Positions 10,576 through 20,857 of a stretch of DNA of 64,000 bases are shown here, one piece after another (positions within the stretch are counted from its first letter, which is position 1; each line of letters starts with the position of its first letter). The notes below the pieces were generated by a model, which did no database searches, had not been told where the DNA came from, and saw nothing but the letters and a program-made list of their open reading frames with translations. The position numbers and the translations under genes were made by a program. The DNA is from Lepas anatifera (taxonomy: Eukaryota; Arthropoda; Thecostraca; Lepadidae), in the NCBI GenBank assembly GCA_034440635.1, contig JAOTON010000200.1:310001-374000 (forward strand), written 5' to 3'.

Positions 10576-11034
10576 ATCTCATTCACACACCCTCGCACAC
10601 ATCACTCGCACGCAGAAACGCGCCCGTGGCGCGACCCACCTGGTCGGAGCAGCGGCGTCGGAACGGGAGAAAGGCCTCGATCCTAACCGCTCCCGGATTA
10701 TATGCCGGGGCGTAGGCTCTTTCCCCTATACGACCGGCCGCCACTACCACCCGACCGTCGGCCACGGTGCACTCAATCCTACCCCAGACAAATAATCTTG
10801 CACCTCATCCTACCAGATCAAATAACCTAGCCCACCGAGTCTACCATATTTCCCTAATAAAACACACTGGTCGGGAAGCTTAACTGAACAATTATCCAAG
10901 CACTTTACATAGATTTCTCTAGTCACGGTAGGGTCCAATGGTTTGGTATAATGGTTTAGATATTTCAAAAGGCAAAGTGTTTCACATATATGTTGACATA
11001 ATTTGTTTCGTTCTGGTCTGGATTTTGATTCTAG
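10576..11034. other. Unassigned segment between family I copies A and B
   Basis: About 460 bp. The first 200 bp are GC-rich with a 60-codon minus-strand frame (10583-10765) that I cannot assign. The rest is AT-rich and unremarkable. Confidence 0.35.
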
Positions 11035-11880
11035 TTAACACGCACATTGACGGGGGTCTGAGCCACCTTCGCATTGACGGGGGGCGGGTACCCGCCCCTC
11101 CTAAGATCTCGAGAACCACGGTAGGTAGCGAAAAACGGTAAACGGCGTTGGGCTGCCCATCCACTTCTCCATCGAAAGCATTTGAACCATTTTTTGCCAG
11201 GTCAAATTTAAGGTCACGAGAGGTCAAAACATGCCGTCATAGGGATAACATGTAAATTCAGTTTTTCGGTCATTACATCTGAAAAAGTAAAGAAAGAATA
11301 AAACCACTTAAACTGTATGAATCCTCTCAGCAAGCCGAATCGAATGATATATAATTTGACCTTGCTAGGTCAAATCAAGGATTTGACCTGACCTGAGGTC
11401 AGGTCAGGGTCAAATTATATAAAATGCATATCATTAGAACCCCAAAGCCCAGGCGAGTCTAATGCAGATAAAAGAAATGCTCTATCACCATCCGTTACTG
11501 AGTTATTCCGGAAAAAAACTATTTTTCCCATGTATTTCCAATGGAGAGGTCATGCCTCGTACCTGGCCTTAGGTCATCGATATAAAAAATACCGGGACAT
11601 ATTTTAGAGAACTCGGTGGGGCCATTATGTGATATGAGTTTCAATCGAAAAGTGCACCCTGCTCTGACTTATGCTATCTTAAACGTTTTTTAGGTCGGGT
11701 CACTTGACCTGTACTGGTGACCTGACCTTGGATGACCTAACCTTAAAATTTTCACAGAAGTTGTAAAAATGATGAGAGAAAAGGTATGCCAAGTACGGTG
11801 GCGCTACGCGCCGCCGTTTTTCTGTTATCTCCGAAAAACCCGAGGGGGCGGGTACCCGCCCCCGTCAATGCGCGTGTTAA
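11035..11880 (-). mobile_element. TTAA-type MITE family I, copy B, complete
   Basis: 846 bp bounded by TTAA on both sides (11035-11038 and 11877-11880), with inverted ends TTAACACGCRCATTGACGG. GGGCGGGTACCCGCCC palindromes lie just inside each end. The interior has many AGGTCA/TGACCT hexamers, including the 23-nt near-palindrome at 11384-11406. It encodes no transposase, so it would have to be moved in trans. TTAA targets point to a piggyBac-type transposase; this is inference. Confidence 0.9.
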
Positions 11881-12523
11881 CTGAAATTATATAGGTACAT
11901 CGAACGAACCACCGTGTTGGGTCACCTAATGTTGAGAACATGCAATTCTGAGCCTGAATCATGTTGTAGGCGCAATACTTGACGCTTCGCCAATCCCTCT
12001 GGTGCAGTGATGGTGCAGCTTGAATTGCAAGCGTGCACTGCGCCTTGTTCGGCACTTCCCCTTCTTGATTACATCATCCAGCTGTTCGCTTACCGCTGCC
12101 TTTTCTCTGGCTGTCCATGGCTGTCTCTTTCGGCGCTTCTTTGTTCCGCTGGTTTCTCCACAGTCTTTATCTCCACTGGAATCTCTGCGCAAATACTTCT
12201 TCGTGCCACTATATTTGTTCATCCTTTTATCCATTTCTTTTACAGCTTTCTCTTGACATGATCCTGTTTCCTGTGTCCCCTCATCTTTCTCGCTCTCCTC
12301 ATCATCGAGTTGGCGGGTTCCCTTCTGACCGCGGATCGACGCTGACCTGGCCGTAGATCCCCACAAGTAAAACGGCGACCAGCCCAGGCTCTCCGCTAGC
12401 AACACCATTGTGCATCAGCCTGTCTGTCATGGGTGTCGAGAGCCGGGGGATGCGTCTCTTGATTCGCAAATCTTGGACGTAGCAATACAATTTCGGGAAT
12501 AGACCTGCTGGCGAATCGACAAA
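11881..12523. other. Segment between inverted family I copies B and C
   Basis: Holds the lysine/arginine-rich minus-strand frame described separately. No other feature seen. Confidence 0.4.
11959..12408 (-). CDS. Hypothetical basic protein fragment with a KKRRKRQPWTAREKAAV stretch
   Basis: A 149-codon frame with an ATG at 12408. The middle is highly charged (EESEKDEGTQE, then KEMDKRMNKYSGTKK), followed by KKRRKRQPWTAREKAAVSEQ and DDVIKKGKCRTRRSARLQ. The segment resembles, from memory and only loosely, the R-R-x-W-T-x-x-E-K-x-A-V tail of uncharacterised animal proteins often linked to transposons. It could be a fragment of a host exon or of an autonomous element. No splice sites were resolved, and the sequence sits between two inverted family I copies. 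Function unknown; it may be non-coding. Confidence 0.3.
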   Translation of the reverse strand: MVLLAESLGWSPFYLWGSTARSASIRGQKGTRQLDDEESEKDEGTQETGSCQEKAVKEMDKRMNKYSGTKKYLRRDSSGDKDCGETSGTKKRRKRQPWTAREKAAVSEQLDDVIKKGKCRTRRSARLQFKLHHHCTRGIGEASSIAPTT

Positions 12524-12673
12524 ATGTATGTGTGTTTATATTTCGAAACAAAAATGTATATTGACAATGCTAGGTCAGGCCATTTTACAATTTGACCTAG
12601 CATGGTCATATTATACATCATTCGATTCGCCGTAATGAGAGGAGTCGAATGAGACTACAAATATGTATCTTAC
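12524..12673 (+). mobile_element. Remnant of an older family I/III-like element, left of copy C
   Basis: Contains TTTGACCTAGCATGGTCAT and TACATCATTCGATTCG, which match the interior of families I and III. It stops at the left end of copy C and seems to resume to its right (13525 onward). Confidence 0.5.
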
Positions 12674-13519
12674 TAAACACGCGCATTGACAGGGGCGGGT
12701 ACCCGCACCCCCTCGGGTTTTTCGGAGATAGAAAAAACGGCGGCGCGTAGCACCGCTGTACTTGGCATACATTTTCCCTCATCATTTTTACAACTTCTGT
12801 GAAAATTTTAAGGTTAGGTCATCTCAGATCAGGTCACCAGTACAGGTCAAGTTACCTGACCTAAAAAAGAGTTTAAGATAGCATAAGTCGGAGCAGCGTG
12901 AACTTATCCGATTGAACCTCATATCACATAATGGGCCCACCGAGTTCTCTAAAAATTGTTCCGGTATTTTTGATATCGGTGACCTAAGGTCAGGTACGAG
13001 GCATGACCTCTCCATTGGAAATACATGAGAAAAATAGTTTTTACTGTATAACGCAGTAACGGAGAGGGATAGAGCGTTTATTTTAGCTTCATTAGACTCG
13101 CCTTGGCTTTGCAGTTCTAATGATATGCATTTTATATAATTTGACCCTGACCTGACCTCAGGTCAGGTCAAATCCTTGATTTGACCTAGCAAGGTCAAAT
13201 TATATATCATTCGATTCGGCTTGCTGCGAGGATTCATACTGTTTAAATCGTTTTGCTCTATCTTTATTTGTTCAGATGTAATGGCCGAAAAACTTAATTT
13301 ACATGTTATCCCTATTACGGCATGTTTTGACCTCTGGTGACCTTAAATGTGACCTGACAAAAAAATGGTAGAAATATTTTCGATGGAGAAGTGGATGGGC
13401 AACCCAACACCGTTTACTGTTTTTCGCTACCTACCGTGGTTCTCGAGATCTTAGGGGGGCGGGTACCCGCCCCCTCGTCAAAGCGAAGGTGGCTCAGACC
13501 CCGTCAATGCGCGTGTTAA
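12674..13519 (+). mobile_element. TTAA-type MITE family I, copy C, complete
   Basis: Begins TAAACACGCGCATTGAC (one change in TTAA) and ends GTCAATGCGCGTGTTAA at 13519. It is in inverse orientation to copies A and B and includes the 23-nt AGGTCA centre at 13148-13170, the ACGGCGGCGC-type hairpin near the left end and GGGCGGGTACCCGCCCC near the right end. Length is almost identical to copy B. Confidence 0.9.
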
Positions 13520-13650
13520 TCCAGTCAGACGCTAGAGCAAAAAAACATCCTCTGCCATGTAACCTTCTTTGACCTGTCATGACCTCAATATTGTCTTGAG
13601 CAAAAAAGTGACTGATATAGTTTCTTCATCATTTATCGTGGGCTATCACC
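13520..13650 (+). mobile_element. Remnant of the older element, right of copy C
   Basis: TTTGACCTGTCATGACCTCA followed by ATATTG and AAAAAAGTGACTGATAT parallels the family III segment near 51450-51520. This suggests copy C jumped into an older relative. Confidence 0.45.
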
Positions 13651-13716
13651 CACCGTTCGAGTTTCGTCGCTATCACGCGCATCTGCGCGTGAAACCCGTG
13701 GTTGAAAATCTTCACA

Positions 13717-13858
13717 AGGGGCGAATCCAGGGGGCACATGGGGCAATTTCCCCAAACCCTCGGTTGTCACCCTTTTGACCCTCGGTTTTCTTAAAAAAAA
13801 ACTTTTTCACGATTTTGGGCTCTGTTGCCCCTCCCCAGACCTTCGGGCTGGATCCGGC
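13717..13858 (+). mobile_element. GGATCC-ended MITE (GGGGCAATTTCCCC type), first copy
   Basis: Starts GGGGCGAATCCAGGGGGCAC and ends GGGCTGGATCCGG, an inverted pair. The interior (CCCTCGGTTTTCTTAAAAA, then ATTTTGGGCTCTGTTGCCCC) is shared with the copies at 13917 and 16466. Confidence 0.6.
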
Positions 13859-13964
13859 CGTGCCCCCGCCCACCCCACTGGGGCGGGTGTTAACACAGGA
13901 CAGTCACCTTTGGCCACTGGCGGATCCAGGGGCAAACGGGGCAATGCCCCCCAACCATCCGTTG

Positions 13965-14108
13965 CAGGGGCGTTGGAACTATGTTCCAAGTTGGGGGCAG
14001 CGGGCATTTTCAAGTCATTTCTTTTCAGTCAACGCCATAGGGTTAATGGTTAAGAATCATGCAACTTGGGGGGCAGCTGCCCCTGCACCCCCCGTTCCAA
14101 CGTAACTG
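13965..14108 (+). mobile_element. hAT-type MITE with perfect 8-bp target duplication
   Basis: 144 bp starting CAGGGGCGTTGGAAC and ending GTTCCAACGTAACTG, an inverted pair with the CAG...CTG ends usual for hAT. Flanked by ATCCGTTG at 13957-13964 and 14109-14116, a perfect 8-bp duplication. Non-coding; it would need a hAT transposase in trans. Confidence 0.88.
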
Positions 14109-14155
14109 ATCCGTTGCCACCACTTTGCTCCTCGATTTTCTTAAAACCCTATATG

Positions 14156-14302
14156 CAGGGGCTTTGGAACTATGTTCAAGTTGGGGGGGCAACGGTCATT
14201 TTCAGGTTATTTCTCTCCAGTCAACGCCATAGGGTTAATGGTTAAGAATCATTCAAGTTGGGGGGGGCAGCTGCCCCCTGCCGCCCAGTTCCAACGTCCT
14301 TG
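14156..14302 (+). mobile_element. hAT-type MITE, sister copy
   Basis: 147 bp, highly similar to the element at 13965 (shared CAACGCCATAGGGTTAATGG). Flanked by CCTATATG (14148-14155) and CCCATATG (14303-14310), an 8-bp duplication with one mismatch. Confidence 0.85.
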
Positions 14303-14372
14303 CCCATATGTTTCTCCTGATTTTGGGCCACTTTGCCTCCTCCTCCCCAACCGTCCGCCTGGATCCGTGCCT

Positions 14373-16465
14373 ACCTTTGGCCAAGGCGATAAAACCTTTG
14401 GCCTTGTGGGTAGTAACCACCAAAGCAATAGAGACACTACCTCAATAGAGGTAATCACCTCGAAGCAGCGTGTTCTTTCAGCCAAGAAAACGCCAAACTG
14501 AAGACTCTGTTTTTGGCAGTGAGGCTAATTTTGAGTCCCTTTAGCCAAATTAAACCTGGCATCTTCACCGTTTGTCATAAAGTGGGCAAGTGAGCAAGTG
14601 GCAAGACGCGCACGTTGATAGTAAGGTACCTTTCATTCGTAGATGAGAGTTAGCATTTTTGTTTTCAGATTGGGTCCCCATTGGAGAATAAATTTGGGGG
14701 AGCATAAAAGCCAGTTGACCTGTACTTTGCTACATGCTTCCAAGGTATTTTCACACACTGCTGGATAGACCCTGGTGAAGCATCACATAAATGCATTGAA
14801 AGCTCCCTAGAACACAATTGATATGTGGAATATTTCTGGGTTTGGAGAAGAGTAGCAGCAAAAGGTCAAATCATGGGATTAGGAGAATATATTTTCCATT
14901 TTATCTAGTGTAAATTTTGGAGTACACAGAGTTTGGGTCCCCAAAACACCCAAACATGGCAAAATTGCCCACCTCTGGCTGATGAAATGTGGTAGAAAGC
15001 TGTGCAAAATCATTGGGTTGTAAAAATACTTAACCATAGCTTTAAATCATGATAATTTTTGGACAGCCCATGGCTTCTACGAGGCATTGAATTTAAGGTT
15101 TGAGGCAGCGTGTTGCACATTTTCCCTTCACAGGATAATGTGACATGCAGACTCAGACGCTGAAGGTAAACTGCCCAAAATTGGGATGATATTGCTTGAA
15201 TGGATTTTATATGACCTTTTAAGTGTATTGCTTCAAAATTAAACTCAAAGATGGCATGGTTGTTTTTGGCCTGTAAATTGGTCTTTTGGAAGACATTGAA
15301 TTTAAAGTGAGGTTTGAGACAGTGTGTTGTACATTTTGCCTTGACAGGTTAATGTGATATTCACTCTCAAAGGCTGAAGGAAATCTGGACAAAATTGAGA
15401 TTTCATTGCTTGAATTAATTTCATTTGACATTTCATGTGTAGGATTTCAAAACAAGTGTAGGATTGTGCAGGTGTCAGTAATATCTTATAGAACCTGCCC
15501 CATCCATCACCCCAGCCCTAGTGTTTTTGAAGGAACTGATCTGACTAAAAGGTTTGCTGTTCCTTATTATAGAAATGTAGCAGCAGCGGGGCCGACAGGA
15601 AAAATTGGTTTTCTTGAAGGTGAAGATCTTTGAAGGAAACTAATTTTGAAGGATTAGATTGAATTGTGAAGGATTGGTGGGGCTATATTCAGTTGGATAA
15701 TTTGTTATTTGGCATGTACACCATTTTACCATTGCCAAGCCATTGGCTTATTATTTAAGTAGTTAAATAGTAAACTAAGCATATTATGTGGATTCATGAA
15801 CCTTATTTCAACTTTTTAAGTTGACAGCATCAAGTATTGACTTACGCTATTGTGTTGCAATTGCCACCAGTTGACTTAAGGGATAATCTGCGAGTATAAT
15901 TGTTGGCTGATAGCAGCCTGGTAAACGTGGAGAAATCATAATAGCTGGTGTATGTCCGAGTGATTTTTTTAGTCAAAGTCACATGATTATGGGATATTTG
16001 TGCTTTACTCTAAAGAAGTGATCGTATAAGCTTTAAACGGCCATGCTCAAGCAGATATTTGTATTGCATTATTTCCTAGTGTCTTAATGGATTAAATCAT
16101 GCTGGCTCAACAGAAATATAAAATTCTGGACCTAATCCTGCTAAAAGATGTGTCTTGGTGGAGAGCATTTGGCATTTTTTCTGGAAGGCATTGCCTGACA
16201 AACAAGGATTCAGCACTATCATAACTACACTAAGATTGGTAACTAACCCCCAATTTCCATTGAGAATATGTTTTGGCTTACGGAGCTGTTCCACATTTTT
16301 CAGGCTTCAAAATCTTTCCAATTTCATATGTGCATGTGCAATGCTTGAGTGGAATGATTTGAACCAGAATATCAGCTGTGAACTGCCAGTTATCATGTGT
16401 CTGTTTTCCTACATTTTATTTGCTTAAAATGTGAAGTAATGCAGGGATTTGTAGCCGCCTACACT
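14373..16465. other. AT-rich unassigned DNA with a diverged tandem duplication
   Basis: No supported gene. A frame at 16155-16427 reads SCSTFFRLQNLSNFICACA and then MLEWNDLNQNI, which faintly recalls the last residues of a LINE reverse transcriptase, too weak to annotate. Confidence 0.4.
15083..15450. repeat. Two diverged direct repeats, spacing about 210 bp
   Basis: CATTGAATTTAAGGTTTGAG at about 15083 is repeated as CATTGAATTTAAAGTGAGG at about 15294. Both are followed by CAGTGTGTTG(C/T)ACATTTT-like sequence, an (A/G)TAATGTGA motif and a GCTGAAGG block. Confidence 0.6.
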
Positions 16466-16595
16466 GGCAGATCCAGGGGGCAATTGCCTCCCCCCCAGCC
16501 CTCCATGCTCCAAAGTCCTTCTTTGCCCCTCGATTTAAAAAAAACATTCGTTTTCCCCATGTTGAGTTCCGTTGCCCCCCCCCCACAAGCTTTCA
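16466..16595 (+). mobile_element. GGATCC-ended MITE, third copy, right end lost
   Basis: ACTGGCAGATCCAGGGGGCA, GCCCCTCGATTT with an A-run and GAGTTCCGTTGCCCC follow the order of the copies at 13717 and 13917. No clear right terminus. Confidence 0.55.
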
Positions 16596-17596
16596 ATATT
16601 CAAAAATCTAAAAATTAAAATTTTCTTTAGTACAAAACTGCATTCAGTCTTTCCCTGAATTGCCTCAAGAGAGCTGACCATTTTTGAAATGCATGTAGGT
16701 ACCTACTGACCCGGGTAAGGCTGGAAATCTCTTCTCGATTCAGGGGGTCCTGGGTGGGTTAACACCAGCACAGCAATACAGGCCCTATACAAACACCATG
16801 GGAGACCCAAAATCCAGGGGGTCCTGAAGTTGAACCCCCAAACCCCTGGGATCTCTACCCATGGACCCGGGGGGGGCAGACACTAATTCAGACTTCGGGT
16901 GGGGATCCAGGGTCTGTTTGGCCTCCTGGATCCACCAGTAGGTCTAGTCATATGTGTAGCTATAGCAAAAATTAACGTACAAGAGGTGGTTAAATATTTC
17001 AAAAGTTGCATTGTCCAATAAGACTGAAGTGGCGCACTATTCAAACCTCGAAGAAAGCACTTGACCCATAATCTTGGAAGATACATTCCTTCTGATATTA
17101 TGTTTATAGATTAAATAAAATATGAAATGGCAGAGATTAGGCTGAAAGCCTAATCAAAAACACCCAAAAACTCCGGACCGGTTCAAGCAAAATACCTTCG
17201 GCTCAAATCAAAACAAGCGGATGTCAATAGTGATGGAAAGCATTGTTCACATCCGCGGGCAACTGGTTTACTCAATATTAATAAATATTACTGAATACAT
17301 TTATGGTCACGGAAACTAATCTTAAAAAGAGAAAAGTTAAATATAAAAAGGCCAGTATGTATGAATTCTATATTTAAAAGGAAAAATTAACTATGCCATA
17401 TGAGGAAGCTAGCAAGGTAAATACCCATCTCTATTTCTACCCGATGATTCACACACGTATGACACGATGTCCGATAACACACTTTTTACACACTGAGCAA
17501 GAAAAACCTCGTCAACCATGAAAATGTGGGACCACCTTGAAATAGAGTCTCGTGACCCCTGAGGTGTCAAGCAAGGCTTCTGATTGGTTTAAAAAC
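16596..17596. other. Unassigned non-coding DNA
   Basis: A G/C-rich patch at 16730-16940 contains GGGGGTCCTG twice and GGATCCAGGGTCTG next to CTGGATCCACC, probably debris of another GGATCC-ended element. Otherwise AT-rich without recognisable content. Confidence 0.4.
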
Positions 17597-17619
17597 CGAG
17601 GACCGGGCTCCGGTCCTCG
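17597..17619. repeat. Perfect hairpin CGAGGACCGG / CCGGTCCTCG
   Basis: Ten-base arms around GCT (17607-17609), about 70 bp before a CA microsatellite. CCGAGGACCG also occurs twice just after the CA tract at 5906. Confidence 0.85.
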
Positions 17620-17688
17620 CTAGTGACCGGTGGTCCCCATAAGTCCGTTGTGTAAACTAACGATGTCCCCATAAGTCACGGAAAACAA

Positions 17689-17691
<3 letters not shown>

Positions 17692-17744
<53 letters not shown>
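17692..17744. repeat. (CA)n microsatellite
   Basis: About 53 bp of uninterrupted CA. Confidence 0.97.
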
Positions 17745-17747
<3 letters not shown>

Positions 17748-19003
17748 TATGCAACCGTCATTCAAACTTGATTTGTGACTGACGAGACACTTCTGAGAAC
17801 ATTATCAATAATGTGAATGTTGTCGCAGAGCCCAAATTAATCAGCTTTCGTGCGAATGCGATGTCCAGAGAGGTTTTCTGAAGCAGAAAAAAGCAGTGCG
17901 CTGATATTCGGAGAGAAAAATTATTCCTTTTCAAAATTGTTTCTCAACACGCTCTGACGGAGCTCCTGTTATTCCTGACAGCAAATATCGTTTCAAAGTG
18001 ATTTTTCACCAATGAATATAAAAACAACAGCAATACTACCACCATTTTTCACCACCAATTTTTAATACATCCTCTCGGCACGGAAGCCCAAAATTGAGAG
18101 CTGGGGGAAGAGAGGGGAATAAATGCATGTAAACTCTTCGTACTTAGATCCATCGCGAGTTGTGACGGAAATAATGCGTTTTTTTAACCGGGTCTTGCAG
18201 TGCATTGGGAAAATATGTTTTTTTTCTGATATATTAGCACACATTGTCAGGCAGGGTCCCGTCAGTCTCTGATTGCTAACAACGGGTAAATGTGGGGGAG
18301 TGCCAGGGAGCACCTCACTAGATGGGCAGATTGACCTACGTGTGCGTGTTACGCGACTCGGCACAGACGAGTTTGCTATACAGCGACGCCCCAGAAATTA
18401 TGTGTTCCTAGATAACTGCAATAGTGCCAAAATGTCAGGGGAGGAAAAAACCTCAGGCCTGTTGCCAGCCTAATGTCTAGAACTGAAAGCTGTCGCTTTT
18501 AACTTTTCAATATAGGAAATTAATAAAGCACGCATAATGCGACAAATAGTACCTACATTGATAAAAAATAGGCAATGATACTCTTGAGTGACAATTGGAA
18601 GAGTAATCTAAGCCTGTAGAGCGCCGAGTTAGTGTTTGCCAGCTTAACTGCTAGCGAACAAATACCTCCTAAATACGCTTCGACCAGTGGTCAAATCTGA
18701 CTATCAATCAAATATCCCACGAATTAAATGAAGAGTGTCACGCGTGTACTAGTAATTTAATAACTGCATTGAACAATGAACAGCAACTGTTCCCCAATAA
18801 TCGTGACCTGCTGTCGGGCCCTGTGCATCCGGAATCTCTGGCTGTGACCAGCTACCGCATGCCGACAATCATTGCTGGCCGCAGCGCTGCGGTGTGAGAT
18901 GGTCGCAGAAAAGCAGCAAAGGGACGTGACTACCTATCAAACAATTGTGAGGCACTTACTTCATTTGCCACAAAGTCCTGTCTTTTGAATCGTCTATCAC
19001 GAA
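17745..19003. other. Unassigned non-coding DNA
   Basis: Short frames only, none longer than 100 codons and none recognisable. No repeat structure seen. Confidence 0.4.
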
Positions 19004-19262
19004 ATAGGCAGATCCACGGTTTACGATCGCATGGGAAAGGGGTGCAGAAGCTAGGGCGCCATTTGCACCATGGGGATGTCTTTTTAGGCGGAAAATACCT
19101 ATTGAGGAGGCGCCGGTACCTGCATCCTGAAGGGGAGGGGGTGAGAGGCGATATTTCAGGGGGTACCATCGACCTTTCAGGGGCCCATGACCATTTCAGG
19201 GGGAGGCCAGGGTTGATGGGGGTGGGGTTTAAGTGCCCCTTTGCCTCCTGGATCCGTCTATG
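19004..19262 (+). mobile_element. ATAGGCGGATCCA-ended MITE, copy 1
   Basis: Inverted ends ATAGGCAGATCCAC and CTGGATCCGTCTAT. The interior has GGGAGGGGGTGAGAGGCGATAT followed by TTTCAGGGGG repeated three times, shared with the copies at 29022, 41730 and 53793. About 259 bp, non-coding. Confidence 0.8.
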
Positions 19263-20692
19263 TATCGAGGTTTTTAGCTAAGTAAAGACCTGGCTCCCTG
19301 GGAGCTTTGTTCTTTTCTCTGCGGGAGTTCCGATTTCGTTGACGTTTTCTGTCGCACTGAATAAACTCAGTAGCCAAGTTCTGTCGCAATCCCTGGTTGG
19401 CGAGTTGGCGGGTTTTTCCATCCCTGCTCAATGGGCGCTACCCAGTGGCAGATCCAGTGCTTCATCAGGGAAGGAAGACGGCTTTCCATCGCTGCCAAGA
19501 TTTTCGTTCATGGCATTGAATATCAATACGGTGTCTGGGCTGTCTGGAAACTTTGCACGGTCGTGGAAGCTCCCAGAAGTTTTGTTCAGTAGGAAACGCC
19601 TGACTATGAAAGACAGGACCCATCTGAGCCGCAGTTTACGGTAAATTTCCTCGTATTTTAAATGTCTGGCATCCCGCTCAAGCAATGGCCAAGAACTGCA
19701 CTTGCCTACGCATTGAAAGCCGCATGTCGCTCAATTCAATCCGCAAAATCGGTGTATAAAAGAGGCTTCCTAGGTACATGCCCAATCAAAAACCGGATTG
19801 TGTTTCACTGAAATGCTGCACATCTGCATACCCTCCTGGTTCTGAAAACGAAACGAGGCGAAATATGAGGGGTCTGCTAAGTCTCCGGGCGTTGCTGTAC
19901 CGGGATCTAAGCAGCGCCTTCGGTCGCATTGGAATACGTCCCTTGTCAATTCTTAAACTCACTGCAGCGTTCCGGAATTACGGCTCTAATTCTCCAAGAA
20001 TTATGTTCGTGCATTGGATCGCACTACCGGTATCGGTATCGATATCATTTTATTCGACATGGGCTCACTACACAGGTGTTATTGCTTGTTGCATCGACAA
20101 TCTTAAAGATCAGGTGTTCTTTCAGAAAAGGGAAGGAGAAATGAATCAGTCTCGCACTTGACGCACAAACCACAGTCAGCCGCAGCAATGCTCACGTAAT
20201 CTACTTTAGTTTGACTGAGTGATGTAAGATGTCGTTGACTAGCTAATGCAAAGAAACGTTGCAGAGTAAGTCGTAAAAAATCCATATATTCCCCTTAATT
20301 TGGTCGGTGCGACCCACCGACTGCAAAGGTCATATGACAAAATTTAGCTGTTAATTTATCCATGTTGGATTCAGATAGCAATCATGATTCCTGTTTCGGC
20401 CAATTTCCTTTTGGTTTTCATAAAAAGGTTTCCTGGAAGTGCTCAGTACGTGTTTTTGTCAATGACTTCCAAAGAGCTGTGAGGTGTATTGAAGATCAGA
20501 AAGCAACCAACAGTTTACTTGCATTAGCTCAGCAAGCACAAAAACTCATAAAGTTTCGTTTAATACCCTGATTTGGTCTATGAGCTCATTTTTCTAAATT
20601 GATCAATGCGGATTTCTGGAATAAATCTTGGAGTTGCTGGAATTTATGCTGAATTGGCATATTCTAGGCCACAGGTGATGGCAGCAGCAGCC
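19263..20692. other. Unassigned non-coding DNA
   Basis: The longest frames (19339-19644 and 19778-20161, plus) lack any motif I recognise. They could be random or decayed exons. Confidence 0.35.
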
Positions 20693-20857
20693 TTTGGGCT
20701 TTACGACCCACCAACTTCCGAGGTCTTACGGCGTTGCAAGCTCAAACCCTGTTGGGAGGGCATTGCGGGGATCGGAAAGACTTATGCAGAAGCCCGGGGA
20801 TTCGAAGCCGGCTCAGCGGCGTGGAAGTCGAACACTCTTCCCCACGTCACCGCATCC
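20693..20857 (-). mobile_element. tRNA-derived SINE (GTTGGTGCGTCGTTAAACC-tail family)
   Basis: On the minus strand it has a tRNA-like head with box B GGCTTCGAATCC (20799-20810), a body with CCCAACAGGGTTTGAG, and a tail resembling GTTGGTGGGTCGTAAAGCCC. The same order is seen at 33925, 40599, 43888 and 46292. Transcribed by RNA polymerase III in such families and moved by a partner LINE. Confidence 0.7.

Larger units (their letters stand above)
13917..14372 (+). mobile_element. GGATCC-ended MITE, second copy, host of two hAT-type insertions
   Basis: Starts ACTGGCGGATCCAGGGGCAA and ends CCGCCTGGATCCGTGCC. Removing the two inserts (13965-14108 and 14156-14302) with one target copy each leaves about 150 bp, matching the neighbouring copy. 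Confidence 0.7.

Noticed and set aside
16155..16427. LINE reverse-transcriptase tail
   Set aside because: Only a faint W-N-x-L-like ending; no other RT motif nearby.
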